A stretch of DNA of 64,000 nt, from contig NZ_JAVDXX010000001.1 in assembly GCF_031458175.1 (NCBI RefSeq), forward strand, positions 806,001 to 870,000. The letters run 5' to 3'. Positions 34,379 through 43,786 of this stretch are shown one piece after another; positions within the stretch are counted from its first letter, which is position 1; each line of letters begins with the position of its first letter. Position numbers and translations under genes: made by a program. The notes under the pieces are model-generated. The model ran no database searches and had not been told where the DNA came from. It saw only the letters and a list, made by a program, of their open reading frames with translations. The DNA comes from Pseudoglutamicibacter albus. GTDB lineage: Bacteria > Actinomycetota > Actinomycetes > Actinomycetales > Micrococcaceae.

Positions 34379-34762
34379 GTGAATTGGTTCATGTGGACCT
34401 TGTTATGGCTCGCACTTTCCCTGGGGCTGATCGCGATGCTCGCCTGGGGCGCCCTGCACTTGTGGCGTAAAGTGCGTGCTTCGCTCGTGGATGTGTCTCA
34501 AGCAAGTGAGAAGATCGCCGATGCGTTACAGACTGACGCTGAACCGGTCGCCTCGCTGAGCGCGGAAGGCCGCCACGGAACGCCCGTCGGCTGGGACGCC
34601 ACCTTTGCTGACCCCGCCGTGGTGCGCGCGGCTCGAGCCAACCAACGCGATCAGCGCGTTGAAGCGCGCCGGAAGCGCCGCATCGACATGCTGTGGGCCA
34701 CAGGACGGCCACGCCGTTGGGAAGACATCCATGACGTTGATGAGGACACCGCAGTCCGCTAA
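34379..34762 (+). CDS. Small membrane-anchored protein, function unknown
   Basis: 127 residues: one N-terminal TM segment (about 5-28, LLWLALSLGLIAMLAWGALH) and a hydrophilic cytoplasmic part ending in a basic helix (QRDQRVEARRKRRIDMLW) and an acidic tail. GTG start 9 bases after AGGAG. It lies between pafBC and tatA and may be co-transcribed with pafBC. I do not recognise a named family. Confidence 0.7.
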   Translation: MNWFMWTLLWLALSLGLIAMLAWGALHLWRKVRASLVDVSQASEKIADALQTDAEPVASLSAEGRHGTPVGWDATFADPAVVRAARANQRDQRVEARRKRRIDMLWATGRPRRWEDIHDVDEDTAVR

Positions 34763-34974
34763 CGCCAACGATGCCGGCTATGCCCAGGCACAACGGCGAA
34801 ACCTCAAGCCACACTCCGCTAAGCCTGAGTGCCGACGTCTCGGAACCGCGGGCGTCTCGCAACCGCGGACGTTGCTCACCTGCCTGGGTAGACCCCTGCA
34901 CTAGAATAAGAGAAGTTAGATGACAGCCCAGCTATGGCGGGTTGTCTTACCGAACGCTTGAAGGAGCATCACGT

Positions 34975-35247
34975 ATGCATGCGCCGTCACCCATCGCCTG
35001 GGCGATCATCATCGTCGTCATTCTTGTGCTGTTCGCGTTGCCCAAGTTGCCGACCATCGCACGCAGCCTGGGTGAATCGACCCGCATCTTCAAATCCGAG
35101 ATGCGTCAGATGAAAAAGGACGAAGAAGCGGCCAAGGCTTCCGAGAAGGATGGCAAGGCGGAATCCAGCTCGGCTGAGAACCAGCCCAAAGAGCCTCTCG
35201 AAGGCCGCATCGTAGACACCCCGCAGGCTCGGGAAGAGAACAAGTAA
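34975..35247 (+). CDS. tatA: Sec-independent translocase subunit TatA
   Basis: Pore-forming subunit of the twin-arginine translocase, 90 residues. One TM (about 6-24), the hinge FALPKLPTIARSLGES, then an amphipathic helix and an acidic tail. I use the ATG at 34975 because AAGGAG lies 8 bases upstream; an upstream in-frame start adds 11 residues without a ribosome site. tatC follows immediately. A TAGAAT box at 34902-34907 may be its -10. tatB is not in this cluster, as is usual in actinobacteria. Confidence 0.95.
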   Translation: MHAPSPIAWAIIIVVILVLFALPKLPTIARSLGESTRIFKSEMRQMKKDEEAAKASEKDGKAESSSAENQPKEPLEGRIVDTPQAREENK

Positions 35248-35254
35248 TCCTTCA

Positions 35255-36079
35255 GTGGTGTCGAGCACTCGGCGGAAGAACACCGGCGGGCACATGCCCT
35301 TAAAGCGGCACTTTAAAGAGTTCCGCAACCGGCTCATTGTTTGCGTTATCACGCTACTGGTCACGTCCATCGTTGGCTTTTTCCTGTATAAGCCAGTCAT
35401 GGCGTTCATGATCGAGCTCGTTTCCGATCTTGGTGGAACCATCAACTTCGGTTCGGCGATCGCCCCGCTCGATGTCATGATCAGGGTCGCCCTGTGGATC
35501 GGTATGGTCTTGGCGGCACCGATGTTCATCTGGCAGATCTGGGCGTTCATCGTCCCTGGCCTGTTACGGAAGGAAAAGCGCCTCACGGTTTCCTTCATGG
35601 CGGCGGCGATCCCGCTGTTTCTGATGGGTGTGGCGCTCGGCATCTATGTGATCCCGCATGCGCTCCGGTTCTTCCTCTCGCTAACCCCTGACCAGGCGGA
35701 CAACATCATCCCGGTCATGGACTTCTTGCCGTTCGTGACCCGCCTGACTCTCGCGTTCGGGATTGCGATGGTTCTGCCGGTCGGGATGGTTGGGCTCAAC
35801 TTGGTGGGGATTTTGCCTGCTAAGTCGATTCTGAAGCATTGGCGGATCACGGTGTTTCTGATCACCGTGTTCTCAGCTGTGGCCGCACCCGGTGGTGACG
35901 CGTTGAGCATGTTCTTCATCGCCGGTCCCATGCTGGTGCTGTTCATCGCGGCCACACTGTTCTGTTGGATCCTGGACCGGCGGCGGGCCAAACGCGAGGC
36001 CAAGAACCGCGAAGCGGCACCAACCGAGGTCGAGGCCGCTCGGGCTGTATCGGCGCCCAAAGGAAGTGATGAGCTTTAG
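35255..36079 (+). CDS. tatC: Sec-independent translocase subunit TatC
   Basis: Receptor subunit of the Tat system, six TM segments, which binds twin-arginine signal peptides. The conserved N-terminal HFKEFRNRLI (about 18-27) and the Glu/Pro periplasmic loop region are present, with a basic, Ala-rich C-terminal tail. The start is uncertain: GTG 35255, GTG 35258 or ATG 35294 (261 residues); the last would start at MPLKRHF, close to many TatC proteins. The gene partners tatA upstream and helY downstream, as in mycobacteria. Confidence 0.93.
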   Translation: MVSSTRRKNTGGHMPLKRHFKEFRNRLIVCVITLLVTSIVGFFLYKPVMAFMIELVSDLGGTINFGSAIAPLDVMIRVALWIGMVLAAPMFIWQIWAFIVPGLLRKEKRLTVSFMAAAIPLFLMGVALGIYVIPHALRFFLSLTPDQADNIIPVMDFLPFVTRLTLAFGIAMVLPVGMVGLNLVGILPAKSILKHWRITVFLITVFSAVAAPGGDALSMFFIAGPMLVLFIAATLFCWILDRRRAKREAKNREAAPTEVEAARAVSAPKGSDEL

Positions 36080-36151
36080 ACGACACCGCGGAAACCCGCC
36101 CACCGCGTCAACCGACCCCAGCAGGAGTCAAGAAAGCATCGAGGACAAGAC

Positions 36152-39100
36152 GTGTCATCTGAAGTAGAGGGACTCAGCCCCGCCGAGCGCTTCCAAGCAG
36201 CAGCAGCCAGGCAACGCCGTAACCGGAACGAGGTCGGCCGGTTCACGTCGCAATTCTCGTTCGTTTTGGATGAGTTCCAGCTCACGGCTTGTGACGCGCT
36301 TGAAGCCGGGCGCGATGTCCTGGTTGCCGCTCCGACAGGCGCCGGTAAGACCATCGTAGGTGAGTTCGCGGTGCACTTGGCGCTGGCCCGCGGCACTAAG
36401 GCGTTCTATACGACCCCGATCAAGGCGTTGTCGAACCAGAAGTTCTCTGACTTCGCCCACACGTATGGCGCCCATAACGTCGGGTTGCTGACGGGGGACA
36501 CGAGCATCAACTCTGAGGCCCCGGTAGTTGTGATGACCACCGAGGTTCTCAGGAACATGCTGTATGCGGGCTCCACAACCCTCGAGGGACTTGAATATGT
36601 GGTCATGGACGAGGTCCACTACCTGGCGGATAAAGACCGGGGCGCGGTGTGGGAAGAGGTTATTCTGCATTTGCCGCAACGGGTCCAGGTGGTTTCGCTT
36701 TCGGCTACGGTTTCCAACGCTGAAGAGTTCGGCGGGTGGCTGAACTCAGTGCGCGGGGCCACCGATGTGGTGGTGACCGAGCACAGGCCTGTCCCGCTCA
36801 GTCAGCATGTTCTGGTGGGCAAGCAGCTGGTGGATCTGTTCGCTGAAGATGTTTCCTTCGAGGAGACCGCCGGTGTTGACCAACTGGTGAATCCGCACCT
36901 GCTGCGGCTTGCTCAGCAGCAAAACTCCCGTGGCGGTTTGAGGGATTGGCGCGCGCCACGAGGTAGCCGTTCACATGGTCGAAATGAGCGCGAGCGGCGT
37001 GGCCGCAACCGTCGTGGCGGGCGTGGCCGTCAAGGCGGGCGCGCTAAGCGTTCTAAAGAGTTCAAGGAAGATGCGCGGCGTTATAGCCGTGGGGAAAGCT
37101 ACTCGGCGCACCGTGCTGAGGGGAGCGCTCATGCTCGCATTGGGCATGAACAGCATGAAGAACATCACCTCGTTCCGGCAAAGGCCCAACGGTCTGACGT
37201 GGTGATGACGCTGAAGAAAGCGCACCTGTTGCCAGCGATCGTGTTCATTTTCTCGCGGAAGCAATGCGATCTCGCTGTCCAGCAGTGCATCAACGCGGGT
37301 CTGAGGCTTACGGACCAACACGAACAGAGGATCATCCGTGCCGAGCTGGATGAAGTAGCGCAGAATCTGCCTGCCGAAGACCTCGATGTGCTCGGCTATT
37401 GGCAGCTACGTGAGGGCTTGCTGCGAGGCATTGCCGCGCATCACGCCGGCATGGTTCCAGTGTTTAAGGAAGCCGTGGAGCGCCTGTTCGTGCGCGGGGT
37501 GGTCAAGGTCGTTTACGCGACGGAAACCCTCGCTCTGGGTATCAACATGCCCGCACGTTCAGTGGTGTTGGAGAAGCTCGATAAGTTCAACGGCGAAACA
37601 CATGTCCCGATCACCCCGGGGGAATACACCCAGCTCACCGGACGGGCCGGGCGCCGCGGAATCGATGTTGAAGGGCACGCGGTAGTGACGTGGCATCGAG
37701 GGATGGAGCCGGGCGAGGTTGCCGGGCTTGCCTCGAAGCGCACGTATCCACTGAATTCAAGTTTCCGCCCAACCTACAACATGAGCCTCAACCTGGTTCG
37801 CCGGTTGGGGGCTCCGAAAGCGCGTGAAGTCCTTGAACGGTCTTTCGCTCAATACCAGGCCGATGCTTCTGTTGTGGGGCTTGCCCGCCAGCTGGATTCG
37901 CGTGAAGAATCCCTCGATGGCTACGCGGAAGCCATGCAGTGTCACTTGGGTGATTTCAAGGAATACGCGCAACTTCGTGCCGAGCTTTCTGCCGCCGAGA
38001 AAGCGGCTTCCTCGGGACGTAACCGTGCCCGCAAGAGCGCTATCGAGATGTCGCTGGAATCGCTAGTTCGCGGCGACATCGTTGAGGTGGGCGGCCGGCG
38101 CGGGCTTGGCGTTGTTGTCGTGACCCAACCCAGCCCGTCCTTGCGCGACCCGCGTCCGTTCGTGGTCACGATGGAAGGGGCGAGCCGCCGCCTGAGCGTC
38201 AATGACCTCGACGCTCCGATTGAGGTTGTGGCGCGGGTCAAGGTCCCTAAGTCTTTCAAGGGAGCTTCCCCTAAGGAACGCATCGAGTTGGCCCGCCGGG
38301 CACGTAACGCAGCGGCCAACAGGTCGCCCAAGCACCGCCCGCGGACTGTAGGGTTCACGTTCCCGGGTCAGCAGGACGCGAACGAACGCATCGAAGAACT
38401 GCGTGCCAAGCTCAAAGACCACCCGTGCCACCAGTGCCCTGACCGTGAACAGCATGCGCGTTGGGCCGAGCGCTATCAGCGCCTCAAAAGAGAAACAGAC
38501 CGCCTCCACGGAGAGATTCAGGCACGCACCAACTCGATCGCGCGAACCTTCGACCGTGTTCTGCACGTCTTGGAGGAGGTCGGCTACGTCAAGGGACGCG
38601 GCCAAGATGCGCGGGTCACTGACGCGGGCACTGTGATGCTGCGGATGTACGGCGAGCGCGATCTGTTGACGTGCCTGGTAGCTAATACGGGGTTGTTCTC
38701 TGGTCTTTCCCCGGCGGCGATGGCCGCGGCTGCGACGATGTTCGTGTTCATGCCTAAACGGGATGCGGATGTGGTTCCGCACGTGTGGCCTACCGGTGTT
38801 CGCCCGATCTGGGATGAAGCCGTGAGCATCGCTGAGGAGCTTTCTCACTTGGAGAAGAAGCACCACATCGAGCCGACGCCCGCCCCGGATTGTTCGCTTG
38901 TCCAGCCGATGCACAGTTGGGCGACGGGCGAGGACCTTGCTGATGCGCTTTTTGCGTCCCCGATTGAGGCCGGCGATTTTGTACGTTGGGCTAAGCAGAC
39001 CATCGACTTTTTAGGTCAGGTTGCTAGCAACGAGGCGATCGCCCCGGATGTGTGTGCGAGTGCGGCGGCTGCGGCGGATCTGATCTCGCGAGGCATCGTG

Positions 39101-39154
39101 GAGGCCTCCTCGGTGGTCGAGGAAGCGTTAGAAGAAAAGGAGACGCATGACTAA
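36152..39154 (+). CDS. helY: DEAD/DEAH-box RNA helicase HelY (Ski2/Mtr4-like)
   Basis: 1,000-residue ATP-dependent helicase of the Ski2/Mtr4 group, probably acting in RNA turnover. Motif I is APTGAGKTIVGE (about 64-75), motif II DEVH (about 153-156), motif III LSATVSNAEE, and motif VI QLTGRAGRRGID. A strongly Arg/Gly-rich insertion (about 263-345, including GRNRRGGRGRQGG) lies between the RecA domains and may bind RNA. The C-terminal DSHCT-like domain follows. GTG start. The last 8 bases overlap the amidohydrolase start. Confidence 0.93.
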   Translation: MSSEVEGLSPAERFQAAAARQRRNRNEVGRFTSQFSFVLDEFQLTACDALEAGRDVLVAAPTGAGKTIVGEFAVHLALARGTKAFYTTPIKALSNQKFSDFAHTYGAHNVGLLTGDTSINSEAPVVVMTTEVLRNMLYAGSTTLEGLEYVVMDEVHYLADKDRGAVWEEVILHLPQRVQVVSLSATVSNAEEFGGWLNSVRGATDVVVTEHRPVPLSQHVLVGKQLVDLFAEDVSFEETAGVDQLVNPHLLRLAQQQNSRGGLRDWRAPRGSRSHGRNERERRGRNRRGGRGRQGGRAKRSKEFKEDARRYSRGESYSAHRAEGSAHARIGHEQHEEHHLVPAKAQRSDVVMTLKKAHLLPAIVFIFSRKQCDLAVQQCINAGLRLTDQHEQRIIRAELDEVAQNLPAEDLDVLGYWQLREGLLRGIAAHHAGMVPVFKEAVERLFVRGVVKVVYATETLALGINMPARSVVLEKLDKFNGETHVPITPGEYTQLTGRAGRRGIDVEGHAVVTWHRGMEPGEVAGLASKRTYPLNSSFRPTYNMSLNLVRRLGAPKAREVLERSFAQYQADASVVGLARQLDSREESLDGYAEAMQCHLGDFKEYAQLRAELSAAEKAASSGRNRARKSAIEMSLESLVRGDIVEVGGRRGLGVVVVTQPSPSLRDPRPFVVTMEGASRRLSVNDLDAPIEVVARVKVPKSFKGASPKERIELARRARNAAANRSPKHRPRTVGFTFPGQQDANERIEELRAKLKDHPCHQCPDREQHARWAERYQRLKRETDRLHGEIQARTNSIARTFDRVLHVLEEVGYVKGRGQDARVTDAGTVMLRMYGERDLLTCLVANTGLFSGLSPAAMAAAATMFVFMPKRDADVVPHVWPTGVRPIWDEAVSIAEELSHLEKKHHIEPTPAPDCSLVQPMHSWATGEDLADALFASPIEAGDFVRWAKQTIDFLGQVASNEAIAPDVCASAAAAADLISRGIVEASSVVEEALEEKETHD

Positions 39155-40832
39155 GCCAGTCATGTATGTGGGCGCTGCGATTTATGCGCCGGAGGATCCG
39201 TTCGCCACTGCAATGTTGGTTGAGGACGGAACGATCGCGTGGATGGGTACCCACGCTGCCGCGAAGACGATCATCTCTGATGCCATGACGGTCGTTGATG
39301 TTGAAGGCGCACTCATCGCGCCGGCTTTCGTGGACTCTCACGCTCATATCACTGAGACCGGCAGGCATCTTTCGACTCTGCAGCTGGATCATGTGCGCTC
39401 CAAGACTGAGTTTCTGGATGAATTGTCCCGCTACGCGGCCGGCTTGGGCGAGAAACAGCGTGTTTTGGCGTCCGGTTGGGATGAGACGCTGTGGGATGAG
39501 GCGGCTTGTGAAGGTGACGCTGGAGTAGCGGACGGGGCAGCTTTGCCGACCGTAGCGGAACTGGACCGTGCGGTGGGGTCCCGCCCGGCCTATATTCTGC
39601 GTCGAGACTTGCACACGGCTCTGGCCTCGAGTGCGGCACTCACCGCGGCTGGCCTGGACGTTCCATCGGGTGAGCTTGATGGTGCGTGGATGAGTGAACA
39701 AGAGCATCATGCGTTGCGAGACTGGGCGCTCACAGCTAGCGATGATGAACTGCGTGATTGGCAACGGAGAGCTTTGAGCAGTTTCGCTCAGACGGGGCAT
39801 GCGCTGGTGACGGAGATGGCGGCACCGCACGTTTCGGGCGGGCGTGACCTCGAGGTTCTTCTGGCAACGTGCGAACAAGAGGCTCGGGCTTTCCCTTCGG
39901 TGGATGCGTTCTGGGCGCAGCTTGTCGAGACTGAAGAGCAGGCGCGCGAGCTCGTGGCGTCTTTCAGCTCCAACAGCCGTTACAGGCGTTTAGCTGGCAT
40001 CGGCGGGGATTTGTCGATGGATGGTTCGATTGGCGCCTATACCGCGGCGCTTCGCCAGGATTATGCGGACGCGCCGGGGGAGAAGGGGCAGTTGCTGCTA
40101 ACCCCTCGGCAGGTAGCGGCGCACGTGATCGCGTGCGTTACCGCGGGCGTCTCGACAGGCTTCCACGCGATCGGCGATGCGGCGCTGGACGCGCTCCTGG
40201 AAGGGTATCGGCTCGCCGCTGATGTGGTGGGTGCCCGTGCGATCCGGCAGCAACGGCACCGCATCGAACATGCTGAAATGCTGGATGCTGCACACATTGA
40301 GACGATGCTGGACTACGGCCTCACCGCGAGTGTTCAGCCGCGCTTCGATGAGTTGTGGGGTCATACAGGCGACATGTATGAGGCCCGCCTAGGCGTCGAG
40401 CGGGCTGGCGGTATGAACCCGTTCGGTTCGCTCTCTGCGGCGGGGGTTCCGCTCGTGTTCGGCTCGGATGCCCCGGTGACCCAGGCTCATCCGTGGAAGG
40501 CGATTCGTGCGGCGATGCATCACCACGATGCGCAACAGACTCTGCCTGCACGCGCGGGATTCCTCGCTCATACGCGCGCCGGCTACCGCGCCTTGAATAG
40601 TCCTGACCCTACGGCGGGTGTCTTGCGTTGGGGAGCTTCAGCGACGTTTGCGATCTGGGAACCGAGCGAGCTCGTGGTCGGTTCTGCTGATCAGTCGCGA
40701 ACCAGTTTCTCAACGGATGCGCGGGCACGGACCCCGATGCTTCCGGACCTTGACGGTGAGAAGCTGCCGGAGTGCTGGGCGACGCTGCGGCATGGCGAAA
40801 TTTTATGGGACGCTCAAGGTTTGCACCCATAA
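39147..40832 (+). CDS. Amidohydrolase family 3 (YtcJ-like) protein
   Basis: Metal-dependent hydrolase of 561 residues in a TIM barrel. It has the N-terminal HxH metal motif VDSHAHI (about 61-67) and later His-containing barrel motifs (STGFHAIGDAALD, HRIEHAEML, FGSDAPV). YtcJ-like proteins act on amides or N-acyl compounds, but most have no known substrate. It is translationally coupled to helY by an 8-base overlap with a GGAGACGC ribosome site inside helY. Confidence 0.87.
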   Translation: MTKPVMYVGAAIYAPEDPFATAMLVEDGTIAWMGTHAAAKTIISDAMTVVDVEGALIAPAFVDSHAHITETGRHLSTLQLDHVRSKTEFLDELSRYAAGLGEKQRVLASGWDETLWDEAACEGDAGVADGAALPTVAELDRAVGSRPAYILRRDLHTALASSAALTAAGLDVPSGELDGAWMSEQEHHALRDWALTASDDELRDWQRRALSSFAQTGHALVTEMAAPHVSGGRDLEVLLATCEQEARAFPSVDAFWAQLVETEEQARELVASFSSNSRYRRLAGIGGDLSMDGSIGAYTAALRQDYADAPGEKGQLLLTPRQVAAHVIACVTAGVSTGFHAIGDAALDALLEGYRLAADVVGARAIRQQRHRIEHAEMLDAAHIETMLDYGLTASVQPRFDELWGHTGDMYEARLGVERAGGMNPFGSLSAAGVPLVFGSDAPVTQAHPWKAIRAAMHHHDAQQTLPARAGFLAHTRAGYRALNSPDPTAGVLRWGASATFAIWEPSELVVGSADQSRTSFSTDARARTPMLPDLDGEKLPECWATLRHGEILWDAQGLHP

Positions 40833-40914
40833 TGGTGTGGGCCGCTGCGCAGTCAGTGCTGTGCAACGGTCGCCTAAGCGTGGATGAGGATTGTGAAAGG
40901 TTAGACTAAACACT

Positions 40915-41649
40915 GTGCGTGTATTGACTATCATCCCTACATACAACGAGATTGAGACGCTCGAAAGCATCGTTAAGCGTGTTCGTGCCGCGGTTCCACA
41001 CGTGGACGTTTTGATCGCCGATGACAACTCTCCTGACGGTACCGGCAAGCTCGCTGACGAGATCGCCGAGCACGATGAGAAGGTTTTCGTTCTGCACCGT
41101 CCGGGTAAGCAGGGCTTGGGTGCCGCATACCTCGCTGGTTTCGGGTGGGGTAAAGAGCGCGGCTATGACGTCTTGGTGGAGATGGACGCTGACGGCTCGC
41201 ATCAGCCAGAGCAGTTGCCTCGCTTGCTGCGTGCGATCGAACGCGGCGCGGATGCCGTGATTGGTTCCCGTTGGGTTCCTGGGGGCGAGGTCAAGAACTG
41301 GCCGGCGTCCCGCAAGCTGCTTTCGAAGGCCGGATCGTTCGTCTCCCGCTTCTTCTTGGGCCTGAACTTGAAAGACATCACGGCTGGCTTGCGCGCATAT
41401 AGGGTGGAGATTCTCACGGATGAGCTGCTCGGCTCGATTGAGTCTGTCGGCTACGGTTTCCAGATCGACATGACCTTCCAGATAGCACTGGCTGGACACA
41501 AGATTGTTGAGGTTCCCGTGACCTTCATCGACCGTGAGCTGGGCGAATCGAAGATGAGCGGCAACATCATCGTCGAAGCGTTGCTCAACGTTGTTCGATG
41601 GGGCCTGAAGGCTCGGGCGAAAAAGCTCGTTAGCTTGTTCAAGGGCTAA
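40915..41649 (+). CDS. ppm1: Polyprenol-phosphate mannose synthase (GT2, Ppm1/Dpm catalytic domain)
   Basis: Transfers mannose from GDP-mannose to polyprenyl phosphate, giving the donor for lipoglycans and protein mannosylation. 244 residues with GT2 motifs IPTYNEIETL, ADDNSPDGTG and EMDADGSHQPEQL (DxD), and the DPM-specific GSRWVPGG. No apolipoprotein acyltransferase domain is fused. GTG start has no ribosome site; TAGACT at 40902-40907 ends 7 bases before it, suggesting a leaderless message. It is convergent with rbpA, the same pair as Rv2051c/Rv2050. Confidence 0.9.
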   Translation: MRVLTIIPTYNEIETLESIVKRVRAAVPHVDVLIADDNSPDGTGKLADEIAEHDEKVFVLHRPGKQGLGAAYLAGFGWGKERGYDVLVEMDADGSHQPEQLPRLLRAIERGADAVIGSRWVPGGEVKNWPASRKLLSKAGSFVSRFFLGLNLKDITAGLRAYRVEILTDELLGSIESVGYGFQIDMTFQIALAGHKIVEVPVTFIDRELGESKMSGNIIVEALLNVVRWGLKARAKKLVSLFKG

Positions 41650-41676
41650 GCGTAAATCTGCTGAGCAACCCAACAT

Positions 41677-41725
41677 ACACGGTGAGGGGCGGTACCGATG
41701 TTCTCGGTACCGCCCCTCACCGTGT
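41677..41725. terminator. Bidirectional hairpin terminator between ppm1 and rbpA
   Basis: A perfect 22-bp stem (core GGTGAGGGGCGGTACCG) with a 5-base loop sits between the two convergent genes. There is no long T-run on either side, but stability and position make termination likely. Confidence 0.8.
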
Positions 41726-41765
41726 ATGTACTCGGCCTTCTAGCGTTCAGCCGGTCGGGTGAGCC

Positions 41766-42113
41766 TTATTTCTTCGGCTTTTCTCCGCGGGCCTCACGCA
41801 ACTGGTTCAAGCGGTCTTTGAGGATAACTTCGAGTTCGTCGAAAGAGCGACGCTCCAGCAGCATGTCCCAGTGGGTTCGAACCGGTTTTTCCTTGGTTGG
41901 TTCCTCTTCGCCACCGTCAATCCGCTTAGCCTTCTTGCCGGTCTTGGTGTACCAAACGGTCGGGACGTCGGCTTCGAGGGCGAAAACGACATCCATGCGT
42001 TCGCCGTCTTCAGTCTCGTAGGTTACGGTCTGACGAGCTGCAGGCTCGACACCTGCCTCAGACTCCATCGACTGAGATCCAAGACGCATACCGCGTAGGC
42101 TGCGATCGCTCAC
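41766..42113 (-). CDS. rbpA: RNA polymerase-binding protein RbpA
   Basis: Actinobacterial activator that binds the beta subunit and sigma domain 2, stabilising open complexes. 115 residues: disordered N-terminal region (SLRGMRLGSQSMES) typical of RbpA, the core beta barrel (about 28-70), and the sigma-interaction segment THWDMLLERRSFDELE (about 80-95). GTG start 6 bases after GAGGAG. Downstream it faces ppm1 across the strong hairpin. Confidence 0.96.
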   Translation of the reverse strand: MSDRSLRGMRLGSQSMESEAGVEPAARQTVTYETEDGERMDVVFALEADVPTVWYTKTGKKAKRIDGGEEEPTKEKPVRTHWDMLLERRSFDELEVILKDRLNQLREARGEKPKK

Positions 42114-42165
42114 ACATTCTCCTCAGTGTTTGCTTGTCGTTGTTTAATTCCAGTGAAAAATGATT

Positions 42166-42224
42166 CGCAGGGTGCAACAACGATGCCGGCGGAATTATTC
42201 CCGCACATCATGGTGCACCCTGCG
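42166..42224 (-). terminator. Terminator of the nfeD-SPFH operon
   Basis: CGCAGGGTGCA (42166-42176) pairs perfectly with 42214-42224; the loop contains a smaller GC hairpin. Read on the minus strand it lies 12 bases after the SPFH stop and is followed by a TTTTT run. Confidence 0.65.
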
Positions 42225-42235
42225 AGCCAGGCAGG

Positions 42236-43210
42236 TTAGTTCTTCGCGTCCGTTCCAGCCGTCCCGCTGGCTTCGGAGGAATCCGAGGCGAAAGCGCTAC
42301 CGAATGAAGCGCCAGGGCTGCCGAAGGCGTTGCCGAGGCCCTTCATTGCATCAGTGACATCGGTCGGGATGAACCAGAGCTTATTCGATTCACCTTCGGC
42401 GATCTTTGGTAGCTGCTGCAGGTACTGGTACGCCAGCAGCTTAGGAGAGGCGTCAGCTGTGTGGACCGCTTCGAAGACGTTGCGGATCGCTTCAGCTTCA
42501 CCTTGTGCACGCAAAACAGCGGCCTTCGCTTCACCCTCAGCCTTGAGGATCTGAGCCTGGCGTTCACCCTCAGCAGTCAGAATCTGGGACTGCTTGACGC
42601 CTTCTGCGGTGAGGATCGCGGCACGGCGGTCACGTTCAGCACGCATCTGCTTTTCCATCGAGTCCTGGATGGACATCGGCGGATCAATCGCCTTGAGCTC
42701 AACGCGGGATACGCGGATACCCCAGCGGCCGGTCGCCTCATCGAGAACACCGCGCAGCTGACCGTTGATGCGGTCACGCGAAGTCAGGGCTTCTTCAAGG
42801 TTCATGCCGCCGACCACGTTACGTAGCGTCGTGGTGGTCAGCTGCTCAACGGCGCGAATATAGTTCGCGATCTCGTAGGTGGCATCCTTCGCGTTAGTGA
42901 CTTGGTAGTAGACAACGGTGTCAATGTTGACCACGAGGTTATCTTCGGTAATCACCGGCTGCGGCGGGAAGGTCTGAACCTGTTCACGCAAGTCGATGAC
43001 CGGGCCGAGACGGTCGATGAACGGCACCACCAGGGTCAGGCCCGCTTTCGCGGTGCGGTGGTAACGGCCCAAACGTTCAACGATGCGTTCACGAGCCTGC
43101 GGGATGATGTGGATGGACTTGACTAAAACGATGAGCGCAATCACCACAACCACGAGCGCCACAACGAGCGCCGGGGAGAGGAACGGCTCCGAGGAGTCTA
43201 CTGATGACAT
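42236..43210 (-). CDS. SPFH/band-7 membrane protein (QmcA/stomatin-like)
   Basis: 324 residues: N-terminal TM (about 13-31), then the band-7 domain (SIHIIPQARERIVERLGRY, then VVPFIDRLGPVIDLREQ) and a coiled-coil region rich in Ala/Glu with AEGVKQSQILTAEGERQ-type repeats. Such proteins oligomerise at membranes and organise microdomains or protease complexes. The NfeD protein starts upstream with its stop 3 bases before this ATG, a standard operon pairing. Confidence 0.9.
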   Translation of the reverse strand: MSSVDSSEPFLSPALVVALVVVVIALIVLVKSIHIIPQARERIVERLGRYHRTAKAGLTLVVPFIDRLGPVIDLREQVQTFPPQPVITEDNLVVNIDTVVYYQVTNAKDATYEIANYIRAVEQLTTTTLRNVVGGMNLEEALTSRDRINGQLRGVLDEATGRWGIRVSRVELKAIDPPMSIQDSMEKQMRAERDRRAAILTAEGVKQSQILTAEGERQAQILKAEGEAKAAVLRAQGEAEAIRNVFEAVHTADASPKLLAYQYLQQLPKIAEGESNKLWFIPTDVTDAMKGLGNAFGSPGASFGSAFASDSSEASGTAGTDAKN

Positions 43211-43213
43211 AGG

Positions 43214-43675
43214 TTAGCTTTCGTGTGTCCGGACAGGGGAGATGTAGGCGGTTGCACCCTGGATGCTGTCAATCGTGACGTATTCACCTGGTGCGATGCC
43301 TTGAGCAAGATTGGTGCGGGCGCTCCATTCGTCGCCTTCAACGCGGATGAGCCCGGTCTGCTTAGTGACTCGTTCAAGGACGAGGGCTTCACTGTTGATG
43401 AGCCGGGAAACGTTGGAGCGGGCGTCTGTGGTTCGTTTGCGCAACATCCGCATCGCGAAGGGCCGCAACGTTGTCATCAGGATCAAAGAAACCACACTGA
43501 ACACGATGAGCTGCAACCAAAATTCAGCGTCGGCCAGCGATGTGAGGGTAGCGGCGAGGGCCCCACCTGCGAGCATCGCGAACCATAAATCGAGCGAGAG
43601 CATCTCGATTCCGAGCATGACGAGCATCACGATGAGCCAAAACGCCCAACCGTTTTCCATGATCCAATGCATCAT
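43214..43675 (-). CDS. NfeD-family membrane protein
   Basis: 153 residues: three hydrophobic segments (about 9-30, 35-48, 53-70) and a C-terminal OB-fold domain (about 88-150, ALVLERVTKQTGLIRVEGDEW). This is the short NfeD form without the protease domain. Paired with SPFH proteins in membrane quality control. Tandem ATG codons at the start. Confidence 0.88.
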   Translation of the reverse strand: MMHWIMENGWAFWLIVMLVMLGIEMLSLDLWFAMLAGGALAATLTSLADAEFWLQLIVFSVVSLILMTTLRPFAMRMLRKRTTDARSNVSRLINSEALVLERVTKQTGLIRVEGDEWSARTNLAQGIAPGEYVTIDSIQGATAYISPVRTHES

Positions 43676-43786
43676 GACCCTATCTTCGCATGAGTTAGGG
43701 AATTAGTGGATTTCACTGGTCTCATGGCTGCTGGTTCGCTGGGGACGCTCACTGTTTGAGCAGAATGATCAGTTTGAAAAGAATGT

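Noticed and set aside
38063-39878. Two overlapping frames of about 283 codons antisense to helY and the amidohydrolase gene
   Set aside because: Composition follows the opposite-strand codon bias; both sense genes have complete catalytic motifs.
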